Shown here: positions 8,201 through 15,939 of the stretch, piece after piece | Layout: each line of letters starts with the position of its first letter | Numbering within the stretch: the stretch's first letter is position 1 | Assembly (NCBI GenBank): GCA_965216205.1 | Contig: OZ244139.1 | Location: 3,038,001-3,102,000, forward strand | Length of the DNA stretch: 64,000 bases | Origin: CADEDH01 sp965216205 | Lineage (GTDB): Bacteria > Actinomycetota > Acidimicrobiia > Acidimicrobiales > SZUA-35 | Reading direction: 5' to 3' | Made by a program: the position numbers and the translations under genes | Notes under the pieces: generated by a model | What the model was told of the DNA's origin: nothing | The model's input: only the letters and a program-made list of their open reading frames with translations | Database searches by the model: none

Positions 8201-8757
8201 CCCCAGCGGCCGAAGTCGGCCACCTCCTGCACGCTGCCCGGATAGAAGATCGGGGTCTCGAAGTGGAGGAGCACGAACTCCGACTCGGCCGTCAGGGTCG
8301 ACGACTTCGACGCCGGGTCGTCACCGGCCACCAGCAGAACGCCGCCCTTGGGGTCGACCCCGCTGACGTTGGCGTGGCGAATGGCATCACCCGAGCGGTC
8401 GACACCCGGGGCCTTGCCATACCACATCCCGAGCACACCGTCGTACCGACCGGCGAAGTTGTGGTTGGCGAGCTGAGCGCCCCAGACCGCCGTGGCGCCG
8501 AGATCCTCGTTGAGTCCGGGGAGGAACCGGATGTTGTTCGCTTCGAGCTCGGCCTTGTTGGAGAGCATCAGCGAGTCGATCCCGCCGAGCGGCGAGCCGC
8601 GGTAGCCGCTCACCATGGCCGCGTTGTCGAGGCCGTCCCGCTTGTCGGCGCGGAGCTGGTCGAGCAGGGCCCGCAGCAGCGCCTGCACCCCCGACATCGC
8701 GACGTCGCCTTGTTGCAGACCGAACCGGTCCTCGAGCTTGAATTCCGCGAGTGACAC
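5266..8757 (-). CDS. Indolepyruvate:ferredoxin oxidoreductase, fused subunits
   Basis: 1163 residues from GTG 8757, preceded by AAGGGGAG at good spacing; an upstream in-frame ATG (8805) lacks such a site. The order is that of the fused family: an N-terminal pyrimidine-type domain (SGYRGSPLGGID), a TPP domain (GIGCHGMAG, then GEGIQWVGAAPF), a ferredoxin-like 4Fe-4S region (NEAVCEGCGDCG, CNKDYTCLEGDCP), and the gamma-type domain (GIGGTGVVTVNQL). It oxidatively decarboxylates aryl or branched 2-oxo acids to acyl-CoA, reducing ferredoxin, in amino-acid breakdown. It lies alone, divergent from the RraA-like gene. The uninterrupted frame argues that the sequence is accurate in this region. Confidence 0.92.
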   Translation of the reverse strand: MSLAEFKLEDRFGLQQGDVAMSGVQALLRALLDQLRADKRDGLDNAAMVSGYRGSPLGGIDSLMLSNKAELEANNIRFLPGLNEDLGATAVWGAQLANHNFAGRYDGVLGMWYGKAPGVDRSGDAIRHANVSGVDPKGGVLLVAGDDPASKSSTLTAESEFVLLHFETPIFYPGSVQEVADFGRWGYEMSRYTGLWSAIKIVTNVADGYSTIKVGPGRVQPVRPEWEWNGKPWQHTQEDRLFGPLAIKMEQEVYEGRLRAAEQFVAANGLNAQTVDTADAKLGIAAAGKTYYDVRAALDRLGFDTDELRRRGIRVFKPSVVWPLAADSVQAFAEGLDTMVVVEEKRAFVEMWAREALYGTANAPVILGKKHADGSLWFPGHGELDVDGIAKLLRPYLVARFGEDAVGPAVQEKIKIPVMATSSRSGASRAAGFCSGCPHNTSTWVPEGSEAGGGIGCHGMAGTTPDRNTRGTTQMGGEGIQWVGAAPFVTMNHRFQNIGDGTYHHSGSLALRQAVAAGTNITYKILYNGAVAMTGGQDIDGQMSVPALTRSIMAEGVARTMVVTDDPEKYPADADFAPGVDIWHRSRLDEAQRILRDTPGCTVLIYDQACAAELRRDRKRGTVADPAMRVFINEAVCEGCGDCGVKSSCLSVQPVETELGRKTQIHQSSCNKDYTCLEGDCPAFVEVIPDPNVAKKSTVPFDPIGDDLPEPDRIDEGDVLMMGIGGTGVVTVNQLMATAALLDGKQADGLDQTGLSQKGGSVISNLKIRRIDPTGELSGRANKVSSGEADAYLVFDVLTGTNPQNLEKADPGRTVAVVSSSKVPTGAMVRDTSAAFPEWAALQETIDAATVSAKNVYFDAGNVADNLFRSHMPANVIVLGAAYQQGVIPISADAIERAIELNGVAVDTNTQAFRIGRQIALDPTWLDGLGLERPGAVKRAEAKRSRKADKLAAAVADPSEELTRLLDFRVADLIDYQDADYARRYVDKVAEVRRAEAAVGDDTRLSEAVARYLYKLMAYKDEYEVARLHRSASFKDALAEQFGADAKITYKLHPPTARRLGVDHKIGLGRSGDVAFAALARMKRLRGTSMDVFGRTKHRQMERALIDEYVGMIDRVLADLSVETYDRAVEVAELPDIVRGYEQIKEDNVAEFRARAQRLLGSL

Positions 8758-8847
8758 GATCTCCCCTTCCGGGCTCCTGGTTGATACCAGCGCCCAGTTC
8801 ACCACGAACGTCTCACGGCTGGGAAATGTGTGCGAACCTGTTGCGCC

Positions 8848-9588
8848 ATGAGCGACACCCAGGACGGATCATTCGTACCCCACCCGGTCGAACTGACCGA
8901 CGAACTCAAGGCGAAACTGAACAGCGTCGCCACCGCGACCCTCACCGGCCAGCTGCAGAGCCGCGGGATCCGCAACGTCTTCCTCTCGGGCCTGAAGCCG
9001 ACCAGGCCCGAGCTGCGGATGGTGGGCTACGCCCTGACGTTGCGCTACGTACCGCTCCGGGAGGACCTCCTGCCGGAGATGGCCGGTGGGATCAATCCGC
9101 AACGGACCGCATCGGAGAACTGCGGTCCCGACGACATCATCATCATGGAGGCCCGCGGTGTGCCGGACGCCGGCACCATCGGCGACATCTTCGCCCTCCG
9201 GGCCCAGCAGCGGGGAGCGGTCGGCGTGATCACCGACGGCGCACTCCGTGACACGCCGGCCATCAAGGCGATGGACATGCCCGTGTACCACCAGGCATCG
9301 CACGCATCGACCTGGGGCCGTCACCACATGCCACTTGCGGTGAACGTGCCGATCGCCTGCGCCGGGGTGACGGTGATGCCGGGCGACATCCTCGTCGGCG
9401 ACGGCGAGGGAGTCGTCGTGGTACCGCCGTCGCTCGTCCACGAGCTCGCCGACGAATGTGTCGAGCAGGAGCAGCGGGAGGACTTCGCCCTCGAGCGGGT
9501 GGCGGCCGGCGAGTCGACGATCGGCCTGTTCCCGCTGTCGAAGGAGCGGCGTCCCGAGTTCGAGGACTGGCTGGCCGCCCGGCAGTGA
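8848..9588 (+). CDS. RraA/HMG-aldolase family protein
   Basis: 246 residues. The fold signature of the RraA / demethylmenaquinone-methyltransferase-like family is present: an N-terminal TLTGQLQSRG helix, GDIFALRAQQRGAVGVITDGALRD near the middle, and GDILVGDGEGVVVVP near the C-terminus. Proteins of this length and type are often aldolases or decarboxylases acting on 4-hydroxy-4-methyl-2-oxoglutarate or related acids; GVITDGALRD carries the Arg-Asp pair used by those aldolases. The next gene is a Rid protein 58 bp downstream, so a small catabolic operon is likely. The start was chosen as the first ATG upstream of homology. Confidence 0.8.
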   Translation: MSDTQDGSFVPHPVELTDELKAKLNSVATATLTGQLQSRGIRNVFLSGLKPTRPELRMVGYALTLRYVPLREDLLPEMAGGINPQRTASENCGPDDIIIMEARGVPDAGTIGDIFALRAQQRGAVGVITDGALRDTPAIKAMDMPVYHQASHASTWGRHHMPLAVNVPIACAGVTVMPGDILVGDGEGVVVVPPSLVHELADECVEQEQREDFALERVAAGESTIGLFPLSKERRPEFEDWLAARQ

Positions 9589-9646
9589 CCAGCTCACCCC
9601 GCGATCCGCATCCGCCACACCGAACACCTGCACTCGAAAGGAACCC

Positions 9647-10033
9647 ATGACCAGGCAGTCGATCCACACCGACTCGTTCGCGCACCAGAATCCGATCCCG
9701 GTCGCCACCCGGATCGGCCCGCTCCTCATGTCGGGCGTCATCCCCGGCCTGGATCCGGGTACCCGAAACCTCCCCGAGTCGCTCGAGGACCAGATCGCGA
9801 ACCTCTTCACCCACATCGGCAACGCCCTCGAGGGCGGTGGCGCCACCTGGGACGATGTGATCAAGATCACGTTCTTCGCCAACGACCCCGAAGCGCGGGG
9901 GAAGATCAACCCGTTCTGGCTCGAGAAGTTCCCCAACGAGGAGTCGCGGCCGTCCCGCCACACCCAGATCACTCCCGGCGGCGGCCGACCCTCGATCAGC
10001 TGCGACTTCACCGCCTACATCGCTGGCGACTAG
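9647..10033 (+). CDS. RidA family protein
   Basis: 128 residues, the usual Rid length, with GAAAGGA placed well before ATG 9647. Recognisable are QNPIPVATRIGPLLMSGVIPG, NLFTHIGNALEGGGATWDDVIKITFF, and the C-terminal SCDFTAYI. The family hydrolyses reactive enamine/imine intermediates; this sequence lacks the canonical RidA arginine context, so it may belong to a divergent Rid subgroup with another role. Position between an RraA-like enzyme and an MFS exporter suggests a shared pathway. Confidence 0.8.
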   Translation: MTRQSIHTDSFAHQNPIPVATRIGPLLMSGVIPGLDPGTRNLPESLEDQIANLFTHIGNALEGGGATWDDVIKITFFANDPEARGKINPFWLEKFPNEESRPSRHTQITPGGGRPSISCDFTAYIAGD

Positions 10034-10112
10034 ACGGCCCTCCCCGCCGCGTCCCTCGCCCGACGACACGCAGGAGTCGTCGGTAGCACCGCGCGCCTGG
10101 CGGGCCCTCGCG

Positions 10113-11462
10113 GTGGTGTCGTCTGGCTACGTGCTGTTCGGGTTCAACTCGACGGCCACGAACCTGGCGTTCAACTCGATAGCGGCCGACTTCTCGTCCG
10201 CGAGCGAATCGACCGTGTCGCTGGTCGCCTCCGGGTTCTTCATCGCGTCGGCGGCCTTTCTCCCGGTCGGAGGCCGGCTGGCCGACCGGATCGGACGTCG
10301 ACGGGTCTTCAACCTCGGCCTGATCGGCTTCATCGTCTCGGCGATGGCATCGGCTGCGGCGCCCACCATCGAGCTGCTCATCGCCGCCAGGGTGCTGCAG
10401 GCGGTGGCGGGCGCGTTCGTGATCCCGTCGTCGCTCTCGGTGGTGCTCCCCGAGTTCCCCGATGCCCGGCGATCATCGGCGGTGGCGACCTGGGCCGCTG
10501 CCGGGCCGTTGTCTGCCGCGGTCGCCCCCAGCACCGCGGCGCTCCTGCTCGAGGTCACGTCGTGGCGGTGGGTGTACCTTCTCAGTGCCCCGGCTGCGGC
10601 GCTGACGCTGGCCGGTTCGTATCTGACGGTTCGGGAGAGCCGAGGCGATGTCGATGACACCAACCGGCTCGACATCTTCGGATCGATCCTGGCGGTCACG
10701 TCGGTCGCGCTGCTCGTGCTCGGTATCGGCCAAGCGCCCGAGTGGGGCTGGGCCAGCAGCGGGACGATCACCGCCATCGTCGCCCCGCTGGCGATCGGCG
10801 GTGTCTTCATCGCGAGGTCCCGGCGCCACCCGGCACCGCTGGTGAACCTGGCGTTGTTCCGGATCCCACCGATCGCGATCGCCAACCTCGCCAACTTCTT
10901 CATGTCGCTGACGTCGCTGTCGGTCTGGCTGATCTGGCCGCTGTTCCTCGGCCGGGTGTGGGGCTACTCGATCGGAAGGGTCGGCCTGGCGATCACGATC
11001 GGGCCGATCTTCGCCGGCCCGGCGGCGCTCCTCGGCGGCCGGCTCGCTGACCGGTACGGCCAGCGATGGTTGATGATCGCCGGGTCGGCGATCTGCACGG
11101 CGGCGGTCGGGTGGAGCATCGCGGCATTCGGGTCGGAGCCGAACTATCTGCTCGCAGTGGCGCCGACGGTCGCCGGGTTCGGTCTCGGCTGGGGCATCTC
11201 CAACCCGAGCATGAACTCGTGGGCGCTCACCAACGGTCCCCCGGCGTTCTACGGGGAGATCAATGCCGCCTTCAACACGCTCCGCAACCTGGCGGCCGCC
11301 ATCGGTACCGCCATCAGCATCGCCATCGTCGGATCGGCCGATCGTCTCGACCCGATCGGGGCCTACCGGGCCGCCAACGTGTTCTTCACCGCCGCCGTCG
11401 GCCTCTCGTTCGTCACCGTCCTGGTCGGTACCACCCTCCTCGCTCGACGCCCCGCCGCCTGA
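10113..11462 (+). CDS. MFS transporter, DHA2-like (about 14 helices)
   Basis: About 449 residues of hydrophobic helices with MFS motif A after helix 2 (GGRLADRIGRRRV) and the motif C-like GPLSAAVAPSTAALL region. The layout suits DHA2 (EmrB/QacA-type) proton-driven drug or metabolite exporters. The start is uncertain: GTG 10113 is the first standard start, but the frame stays open upstream and gives a plausible cytoplasmic leader (APRAWRALA). It may therefore begin earlier, overlapping the Rid gene. A long palindrome starts 12 bp after its stop codon. Confidence 0.85.
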   Translation: MVSSGYVLFGFNSTATNLAFNSIAADFSSASESTVSLVASGFFIASAAFLPVGGRLADRIGRRRVFNLGLIGFIVSAMASAAAPTIELLIAARVLQAVAGAFVIPSSLSVVLPEFPDARRSSAVATWAAAGPLSAAVAPSTAALLLEVTSWRWVYLLSAPAAALTLAGSYLTVRESRGDVDDTNRLDIFGSILAVTSVALLVLGIGQAPEWGWASSGTITAIVAPLAIGGVFIARSRRHPAPLVNLALFRIPPIAIANLANFFMSLTSLSVWLIWPLFLGRVWGYSIGRVGLAITIGPIFAGPAALLGGRLADRYGQRWLMIAGSAICTAAVGWSIAAFGSEPNYLLAVAPTVAGFGLGWGISNPSMNSWALTNGPPAFYGEINAAFNTLRNLAAAIGTAISIAIVGSADRLDPIGAYRAANVFFTAAVGLSFVTVLVGTTLLARRPAA

Positions 11463-11474
11463 AGGACCCAAAAC

Positions 11475-11533
11475 CCCCCGAAATTTGTGGGTTTGACAGC
11501 GCTGAGCGCTGCAAACCACACAAATTTCGGGGG
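11475..11533. repeat. 59-bp palindromic element, copy 1
   Basis: The left arm CCCCCGAAATTTGTGGGTTTG and the right arm CAAACCACACAAATTTCGGGGG surround a central CAGCGCT-G-AGCGCTG. The whole folds into one long imperfect hairpin. It lies 12 bp after the MFS stop and 87 bp before the AbiEi/DUF559 gene. Copy 2 follows that gene in the same orientation. Confidence 0.85.
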
Positions 11534-11620
11534 ACGTCGTCGATTCGTCGGCTGACGAGCATCCTGATCCGCTCGCGAGTCGCGACTCGCCTCCCGTGGA
11601 CACCACCTTCTGGAGGCACC

Positions 11621-12519
11621 ATGCGACCCGATGACCTGATGGCCGAGCAGTACGGGCTGATCGCCCGAAGCCAGGCGCTCGATCTCGGCCTCTCCCGACA
11701 CCAGATCGATCGACGGGTGCAGCGCGGCGCGTGGCTGATCGTCGAGCGCGGCGTCTATCGGCACCGTGCCGTGCCCGCTTCGTGGCACAACCGGGTGCTC
11801 GGGGCCGTGCTCACCACCGGAGGCGTCGCGTCGCACCGCTGCGCGTCGGCCCTCTGGTCGCTCGACGTGTTCCGTCATCCCCGCCCGGAGATCACGGTCC
11901 CGGAGGGCTGCACCCGCCGCTCGCGCAACGCCATCGTGCACCGCAGCACACAGTTCGACCGGTGCAACGCCACGGTGCGGGCGAACATCCCGTGCACCGG
12001 CGTCGAGCGGACCATCCTCGACTGCGGCGCCGTGACCACCCTCCGCCGGGTCGAACGACTCGCCGAGGCCGCCATACGGCAGCGACTGACCTCGTGGCCC
12101 GACCTCGCTCGTTGCCTTCAGAGGCATTCCCGACGCGGGCGCGACGGCTGCGGCACGCTCCGATCGCTCCTCGAGGCGCGTCTGACCAACCAGACGATCC
12201 CCCTCTCGGACTTCAGCCGGCTGGTGTCGAACCTCCTGGTCGACCACGGGCTCCCCGAGCCTGTTCTCGAGTACCCGATCGTCGACCGCGCCGGCGCCCA
12301 CATTCTCCAGGTCGACCTCGCCTGGCCCCAGCGACGGAAGGCCTGGGAGCTCGACGGACTCCGCTACCACTTCGGGCGGACCGACATCGAGCGCGACAAG
12401 CGGAAACGCAATCGGGCCATCGCCGAGGGGTGGACGATCCAGAGATCCTCTGGTCGATGTACGTCGACGAACCGGACGAGCTGGTGGCCATGGCCCGTCG
12501 ATTCCTCGGAACCACCTGA
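11621..12519 (+). pseudogene. AbiEi-type/DUF559 endonuclease-like protein, frameshifted near its C-terminus
   Basis: ATG 11621 follows TGGAGG at good spacing. The N-terminal 60 residues form the AbiEi-type winged-helix domain (LGLSRHQIDRRVQRGAWLIVERGVYRH). The C-terminal part is a DUF559/Vsr-like PD-(D/E)XK nuclease domain: VDLAWPQRRKAWELDG, HFGRTDIERDKRKRN. After GWTIQ the frame is lost near 12439-12441. One base appears missing; the other frame continues EILWSMYVDEPDELV to the stop at 12517-12519, which restores the normal end of the family. Either a recent single-base deletion or a sequence error would explain this. Flanking palindromes bracket exactly this gene. Function is not established; the family is linked to phage defence and toxin-antitoxin modules only by its AbiEi domain. 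Confidence 0.8.
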
Positions 12520-12571
12520 AATTCGTGGGTTCGACAGCGCTGAGCGCTGCAAACCGCACGAATTTCGGGGG
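12515..12571. repeat. Palindromic element, copy 2
   Basis: Same orientation and core as copy 1 (CAGCGCTGAGCGCTG), with GAAATTCGTG on the left and CACGAATTTC on the right. Where copy 1 has T/A in the stem, copy 2 has C/G on opposite arms, a compensatory change. Its left arm includes the TGA stop (12517-12519) of the frameshifted gene. Confidence 0.85.
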
Positions 12572-12594
12572 TTGGGGTGGCGATGTGTGTGTGG

Positions 12595-13278
12595 TCAGAG
12601 GGTGGTGTGGAACAGGTCGATCACGGCTGGCCAGAGCTCGGCGGCGAGCGCCTCGTCGTAGGTGCCCATCGCGTCCTCCTCGTTCATGAACGCGTGACCG
12701 GCCTCGTGGAAGGTGAACACCACGTCCTTGCCGAGGCCCTGCAGGTGGGCCTCGAGCGCCCTGGCCGCGTCGGCGGTGAAGAACTCGTCGCCCTCACTCA
12801 TGTGGCCCCGCACGACCGCGGTCAGGCCCGACCAGTCGGGCATGTCGCCGGTGGGGAAGCCGTAGAACGGCGCTGCGGCCTTTATCCGATCGCCCCGCTG
12901 CGCAGCCAGGAGCAACGTGAGCATGCCGCCCATGCAGAACCCCACCACACCGATGCCGTCGCTGGTCACCGCGTCGTGGTCGACGAGGAAGTCGACCGCG
13001 CCCGACATGTCCCGGGCCGCCCGTTCCGGCGGGAGGTTCGTCATCAGCTCGCCGGCCTTGTCCATCTCGTCGTGACCAGCGAGCTCACCGTGATACAGGT
13101 CGGGGGCGAGGGCCACCAGGCCCCTGGTGGCGAGCATGTCGGCGACACCCTTGATCTGCGGGTTCAGGCCCCACCACTCCTGGATCACGATCACGCCGGG
13201 CCCCGAGCCACTGTCTGGCACCGCCAGGTGCCCGGAAGCCGTGGTGCCGTTGCTTGCGAACTCAACCGTCTCTGACAT
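12595..13278 (-). CDS. Dienelactone hydrolase family protein
   Basis: 227 residues starting at the ATG before SETVEF. Alpha/beta-hydrolase fold with the dienelactone-hydrolase features: VIVIQEWWGLNPQIKG, where the Glu tunes the nucleophile, the nucleophile elbow GFCMGG with cysteine instead of serine, an Asp in EGDEFF, and the catalytic His in EAGHAFMN. Such enzymes hydrolyse cyclic esters in chlorocatechol or related ring-cleavage pathways, but many genomic copies act on unknown esters. No catabolic partners are adjacent. It is a single gene, convergent with the palindrome-flanked gene. Confidence 0.88.
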   Translation of the reverse strand: MSETVEFASNGTTASGHLAVPDSGSGPGVIVIQEWWGLNPQIKGVADMLATRGLVALAPDLYHGELAGHDEMDKAGELMTNLPPERAARDMSGAVDFLVDHDAVTSDGIGVVGFCMGGMLTLLLAAQRGDRIKAAAPFYGFPTGDMPDWSGLTAVVRGHMSEGDEFFTADAARALEAHLQGLGKDVVFTFHEAGHAFMNEEDAMGTYDEALAAELWPAVIDLFHTTL

Positions 13279-13401
13279 GGCGGCGATGCTAATCCACACC
13301 CCCTACGCCCGCCCCGGAAGCACAGGGGATCTCCCCGATACATCGATCACCGACCCCGCTTAGCGTGTCGTCAACAACGACGGCAACAGCCAGGAAGCCC
13401 G

Positions 13402-13656
13402 ATGATCCACGTTCTCACCAGCACGAGCACCGCACTCCCGAGCAACACCGACGACCCGTTGTTCTTCGATCGCTGCGTCGACTGGCTGCTCAGCCTCCAC
13501 GAGTCGACGACCGATCCCGCGCTGCTCGACCTGGTCACCGACGTGCTCGACGAGCTTCGCGAGATCGGCCCGGTGTCCGGCGAGTTCGCCGACGTGGTGC
13601 TCGGGGCGCTCGCCTCCGTGGAGCTCGCATTCGAGTTGCCGGCGGCCGCCGCCTGA
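13402..13656 (+). CDS. Small acidic protein of unknown function
   Basis: 84 residues with AGGA upstream of ATG 13402. Predicted mostly helical and very acidic, with a central LLDLVTDVLDELREIG amphipathic stretch. There are no cysteines beyond one, no membrane segment and no recognisable family. It is convergent with the amidase gene. Coding is supported by the ribosome-binding site, third-position GC preference and the spacing between neighbours. Confidence 0.5.
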   Translation: MIHVLTSTSTALPSNTDDPLFFDRCVDWLLSLHESTTDPALLDLVTDVLDELREIGPVSGEFADVVLGALASVELAFELPAAAA

Positions 13657-13690
13657 GGCGTCGGCTCGCCAGAGAACGCTCCCGCCGTGG

Positions 13691-15115
13691 TCAGCGGTCG
13701 ATGGGTCCGAGGAGGGATTCGACCGTGCGGGCGAGGGCGAACAGCTGATGGTCGGCCTCCGGGCCGGCCATCAGCATCAAGCCGACCGGTGGCTCGCCGG
13801 GCCCCGAGATCGGGATCGAGATCGCACAGGCATCGAGAAAGTTCCCCACCATCGTGTTTCGGAGGCAGAGCAGGTTGGTCGCCGAGTAGTAGCCGGGGTC
13901 ACCGTCGTCGAACGACGCGATCCGGGGCGGCACGATCGCCACGGTCGGGAGGACGAACGCCTGGGCGGGGGCGAGCACCTCGCCGGCCCGCGCTTGGAGA
14001 CGTCGTCGAGCGTCGAGCACGTCGAGATAGTCGGCCGCGCTCAGGTCGGCCCCGGGTTCGATCCTGATCCTGACCCGCTGGTCGTAGCGGTCACCGTCCG
14101 ATTCGAGCAGCTCGCGATGCCAGTGGTAGGCCTCGGCGGTGGCGAGACCGCCACCGCGGTTGATCGACGGCAGTTCGTTCAACTCCGGGAACTTGGTCTC
14201 GGCGATGCCGACACCGGCGTCGGTCAGGCGGCGGAGCGCCCGCTCGTAGGTGACCGCGACCGTGTCGTCGAGCCCGTCGAGCACGTGGTCGACGAGCGAC
14301 GCGAGCTGGATCGACGCCGGCGTGGGGCCACCCGTGCCCCGATCCAGGACCGACGTCGCATCGCCGCCGCTGAAGACGTCGTCGAGGATCGCACAGCAAT
14401 CGACCGAGCGGGCGAGCGGCCCGACCGAGTCGAGCGACGGTGCCAGGGGGACGATCCCGTCGAGCGGGACGCGCCTGGCGGTGGGTTTGTAGCCGACGAC
14501 GCCGCAGAACGCGGCAGGGATCCGGCACGACCCGCCGGTGTCGGTCCCGATGCCGGCGACGACCATCCCGTCGGCGACCGCCACCGCCGTGCCCGACGAC
14601 GAGCCACCGGGGATCCGCCCCTTGCCGCCGTCGGCGTCGCGATCCCAGGGGCTGCGGGGCGTGTCGTAGTGGGCGTTGAGGCCGAGGCCGGAGTAGGCGA
14701 ACTCGGTCATGTTCGTGCGCCCGATCGGGATCAGGCCGGCTGCCCGGAGTCGGGCCACCACGGGAGCGTCCGCCACGGCGGGCGGCCTGTCGGCGAGAAC
14801 GACCGAACCCGCGGTGGTGACCTGGCCCTCGATGTCGCACAGGTCCTTCACCGCCATCGGGATCCCGGCGAGCGGGGAGAGCGGCCTCCCATCGGCGCGG
14901 ACGGCCTCGGCTCGTGCGGCGTCGACCCTGTCCGCGGCGGCACGAGCGTTCTCCGCGTCGACCAGGAGGAACGCTCGCCGACCTTCGCCGTCCGGCGCTT
15001 CGATCTCGGCGAGGCACTGCTCGACCAGGTCGCGGGCCGTCGTGGCCCCTGTGGCCAGATCCTCGGCCAGCGCCCGGACCGTCTTCCGAGCCGACAGCTC
15101 CCGGGTTCCACTCAT
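13691..15115 (-). CDS. Amidase signature family amidase
   Basis: 474 residues, the usual length. The Ser-Ser-Lys triad is visible: Lys in GIPMAVKDLCDI, the first Ser in the glycine-rich GGSSSGTAVAV, and the nucleophile Ser in GTDTGGSCRIPA. Members hydrolyse amides (including aryl amides, amino-acid amides and nitrile-derived amides); the substrate is not predictable. It is followed on the same strand by a nicotinamidase-like gene upstream in transcription order, about 96 bp apart. GatA is unlikely because gatB/gatC are absent and the sequence lacks GatA-specific length. Confidence 0.9.
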   Translation of the reverse strand: MSGTRELSARKTVRALAEDLATGATTARDLVEQCLAEIEAPDGEGRRAFLLVDAENARAAADRVDAARAEAVRADGRPLSPLAGIPMAVKDLCDIEGQVTTAGSVVLADRPPAVADAPVVARLRAAGLIPIGRTNMTEFAYSGLGLNAHYDTPRSPWDRDADGGKGRIPGGSSSGTAVAVADGMVVAGIGTDTGGSCRIPAAFCGVVGYKPTARRVPLDGIVPLAPSLDSVGPLARSVDCCAILDDVFSGGDATSVLDRGTGGPTPASIQLASLVDHVLDGLDDTVAVTYERALRRLTDAGVGIAETKFPELNELPSINRGGGLATAEAYHWHRELLESDGDRYDQRVRIRIEPGADLSAADYLDVLDARRRLQARAGEVLAPAQAFVLPTVAIVPPRIASFDDGDPGYYSATNLLCLRNTMVGNFLDACAISIPISGPGEPPVGLMLMAGPEADHQLFALARTVESLLGPIDR

Positions 15116-15211
15116 CGCAACGTCCTGCTCATGTGATCTTCCTGGTCAAGTGCTCGTCTGCTCGTCTGCACGCCACGCACAGGTATGGCCCCGCTCAGGC
15201 GATCCTCCCGC

Positions 15212-15808
15212 TCATCGGATGGTGACGCCAGCCGATCGCATCGCGGTGATCGCCCGGTCGCGATCGCCGGGGGCGAGCTCGACCGCTCGGCAACCGTCGG
15301 CCACGACCGTGGTGTCGTAGCCCAGGTCGGCGGCGTCGAGGGCGCTGAACTGCACGCAGTAGTCGGTGGCGAGGCCCACGATGTCGACCGCGTCGACGCC
15401 GAGGCCGGCGAGCAGGTCGTGCAGACCGGTGGCCTTGCGGCGGGCGTTGTCGAAGAAGCCGCTGTAGCTGTCGACGCGACGATCGGTACCTTTGCGGACG
15501 ACGTGGTCGATGCGTTCGACCCGGAGGTCGGAGGCGAAGGCGGCGCCGGCAGTGCGCTGCACGCAGTGGTCGGGCCAGAGGACCTGCTCCAGCCCGTCGA
15601 GATCGATCACGTCGCCGACCGGGTGGTCGGGGTGCTGGCTGGCGAACGAGCGATGGTCGGGAGGATGCCAGTCCTGGGTGGCGACCACGAGCTCGTGCCC
15701 CTCCATCAACGAGTTGGCCACCGGCACCACCGCATCGCCGTCGGCGACCTCGAGGGCACCGCCGGGCAGGAAGTCGATCTGGATGTCGATCAGGAGGAGC
15801 GCCTTCAT
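15212..15808 (-). CDS. pncA: Nicotinamidase (cysteine hydrolase)
   Basis: 198 residues from ATG 15808. Isochorismatase-like fold with the nicotinamidase triad: Asp in LLIDIQIDF (about residue 8), Lys in VVRKGTD and Cys in GLATDYCV. The metal ligands expected in PncA are present in TQDWHPPDH. It converts nicotinamide to nicotinate for NAD salvage. The adjacent amidase could be cotranscribed. The longer frame upstream of this ATG shows no homology and overlaps the divergent promoter of the MoxR-type gene, so it was not used. Confidence 0.88.
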   Translation of the reverse strand: MKALLLIDIQIDFLPGGALEVADGDAVVPVANSLMEGHELVVATQDWHPPDHRSFASQHPDHPVGDVIDLDGLEQVLWPDHCVQRTAGAAFASDLRVERIDHVVRKGTDRRVDSYSGFFDNARRKATGLHDLLAGLGVDAVDIVGLATDYCVQFSALDAADLGYDTTVVADGCRAVELAPGDRDRAITAMRSAGVTIR

Positions 15809-15939
15809 CGCCTCGATGAGCCTAGCGGTTCGTCCCGACGTCGTTCCGGGAGGGCGCAGGTCGGGGTCGGGTCCCGACGAGGTCTGGGGAGCTGGCCGAC
15901 GATGCTGGCCGGGTGGAGCAGGAACCATACGCTGAGGAC

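Noticed and set aside
5464..8754. 1096-codon plus-strand frame opposite the indolepyruvate:ferredoxin oxidoreductase
   Set aside because: High GC keeps the antisense frame open; its composition is Arg/Gly/His-rich with no family motif, while the minus-strand product has a full set of motifs.
11475..12571. Flanking palindromes as terminal inverted repeats of an insertion sequence
   Set aside because: The copies are in direct orientation, each is itself palindromic, no transposase is encoded and I see no target-site duplication.
13691..15115. Amidase as GatA of the amidotransferase
   Set aside because: No gatB or gatC nearby and only the general amidase signature is shared.
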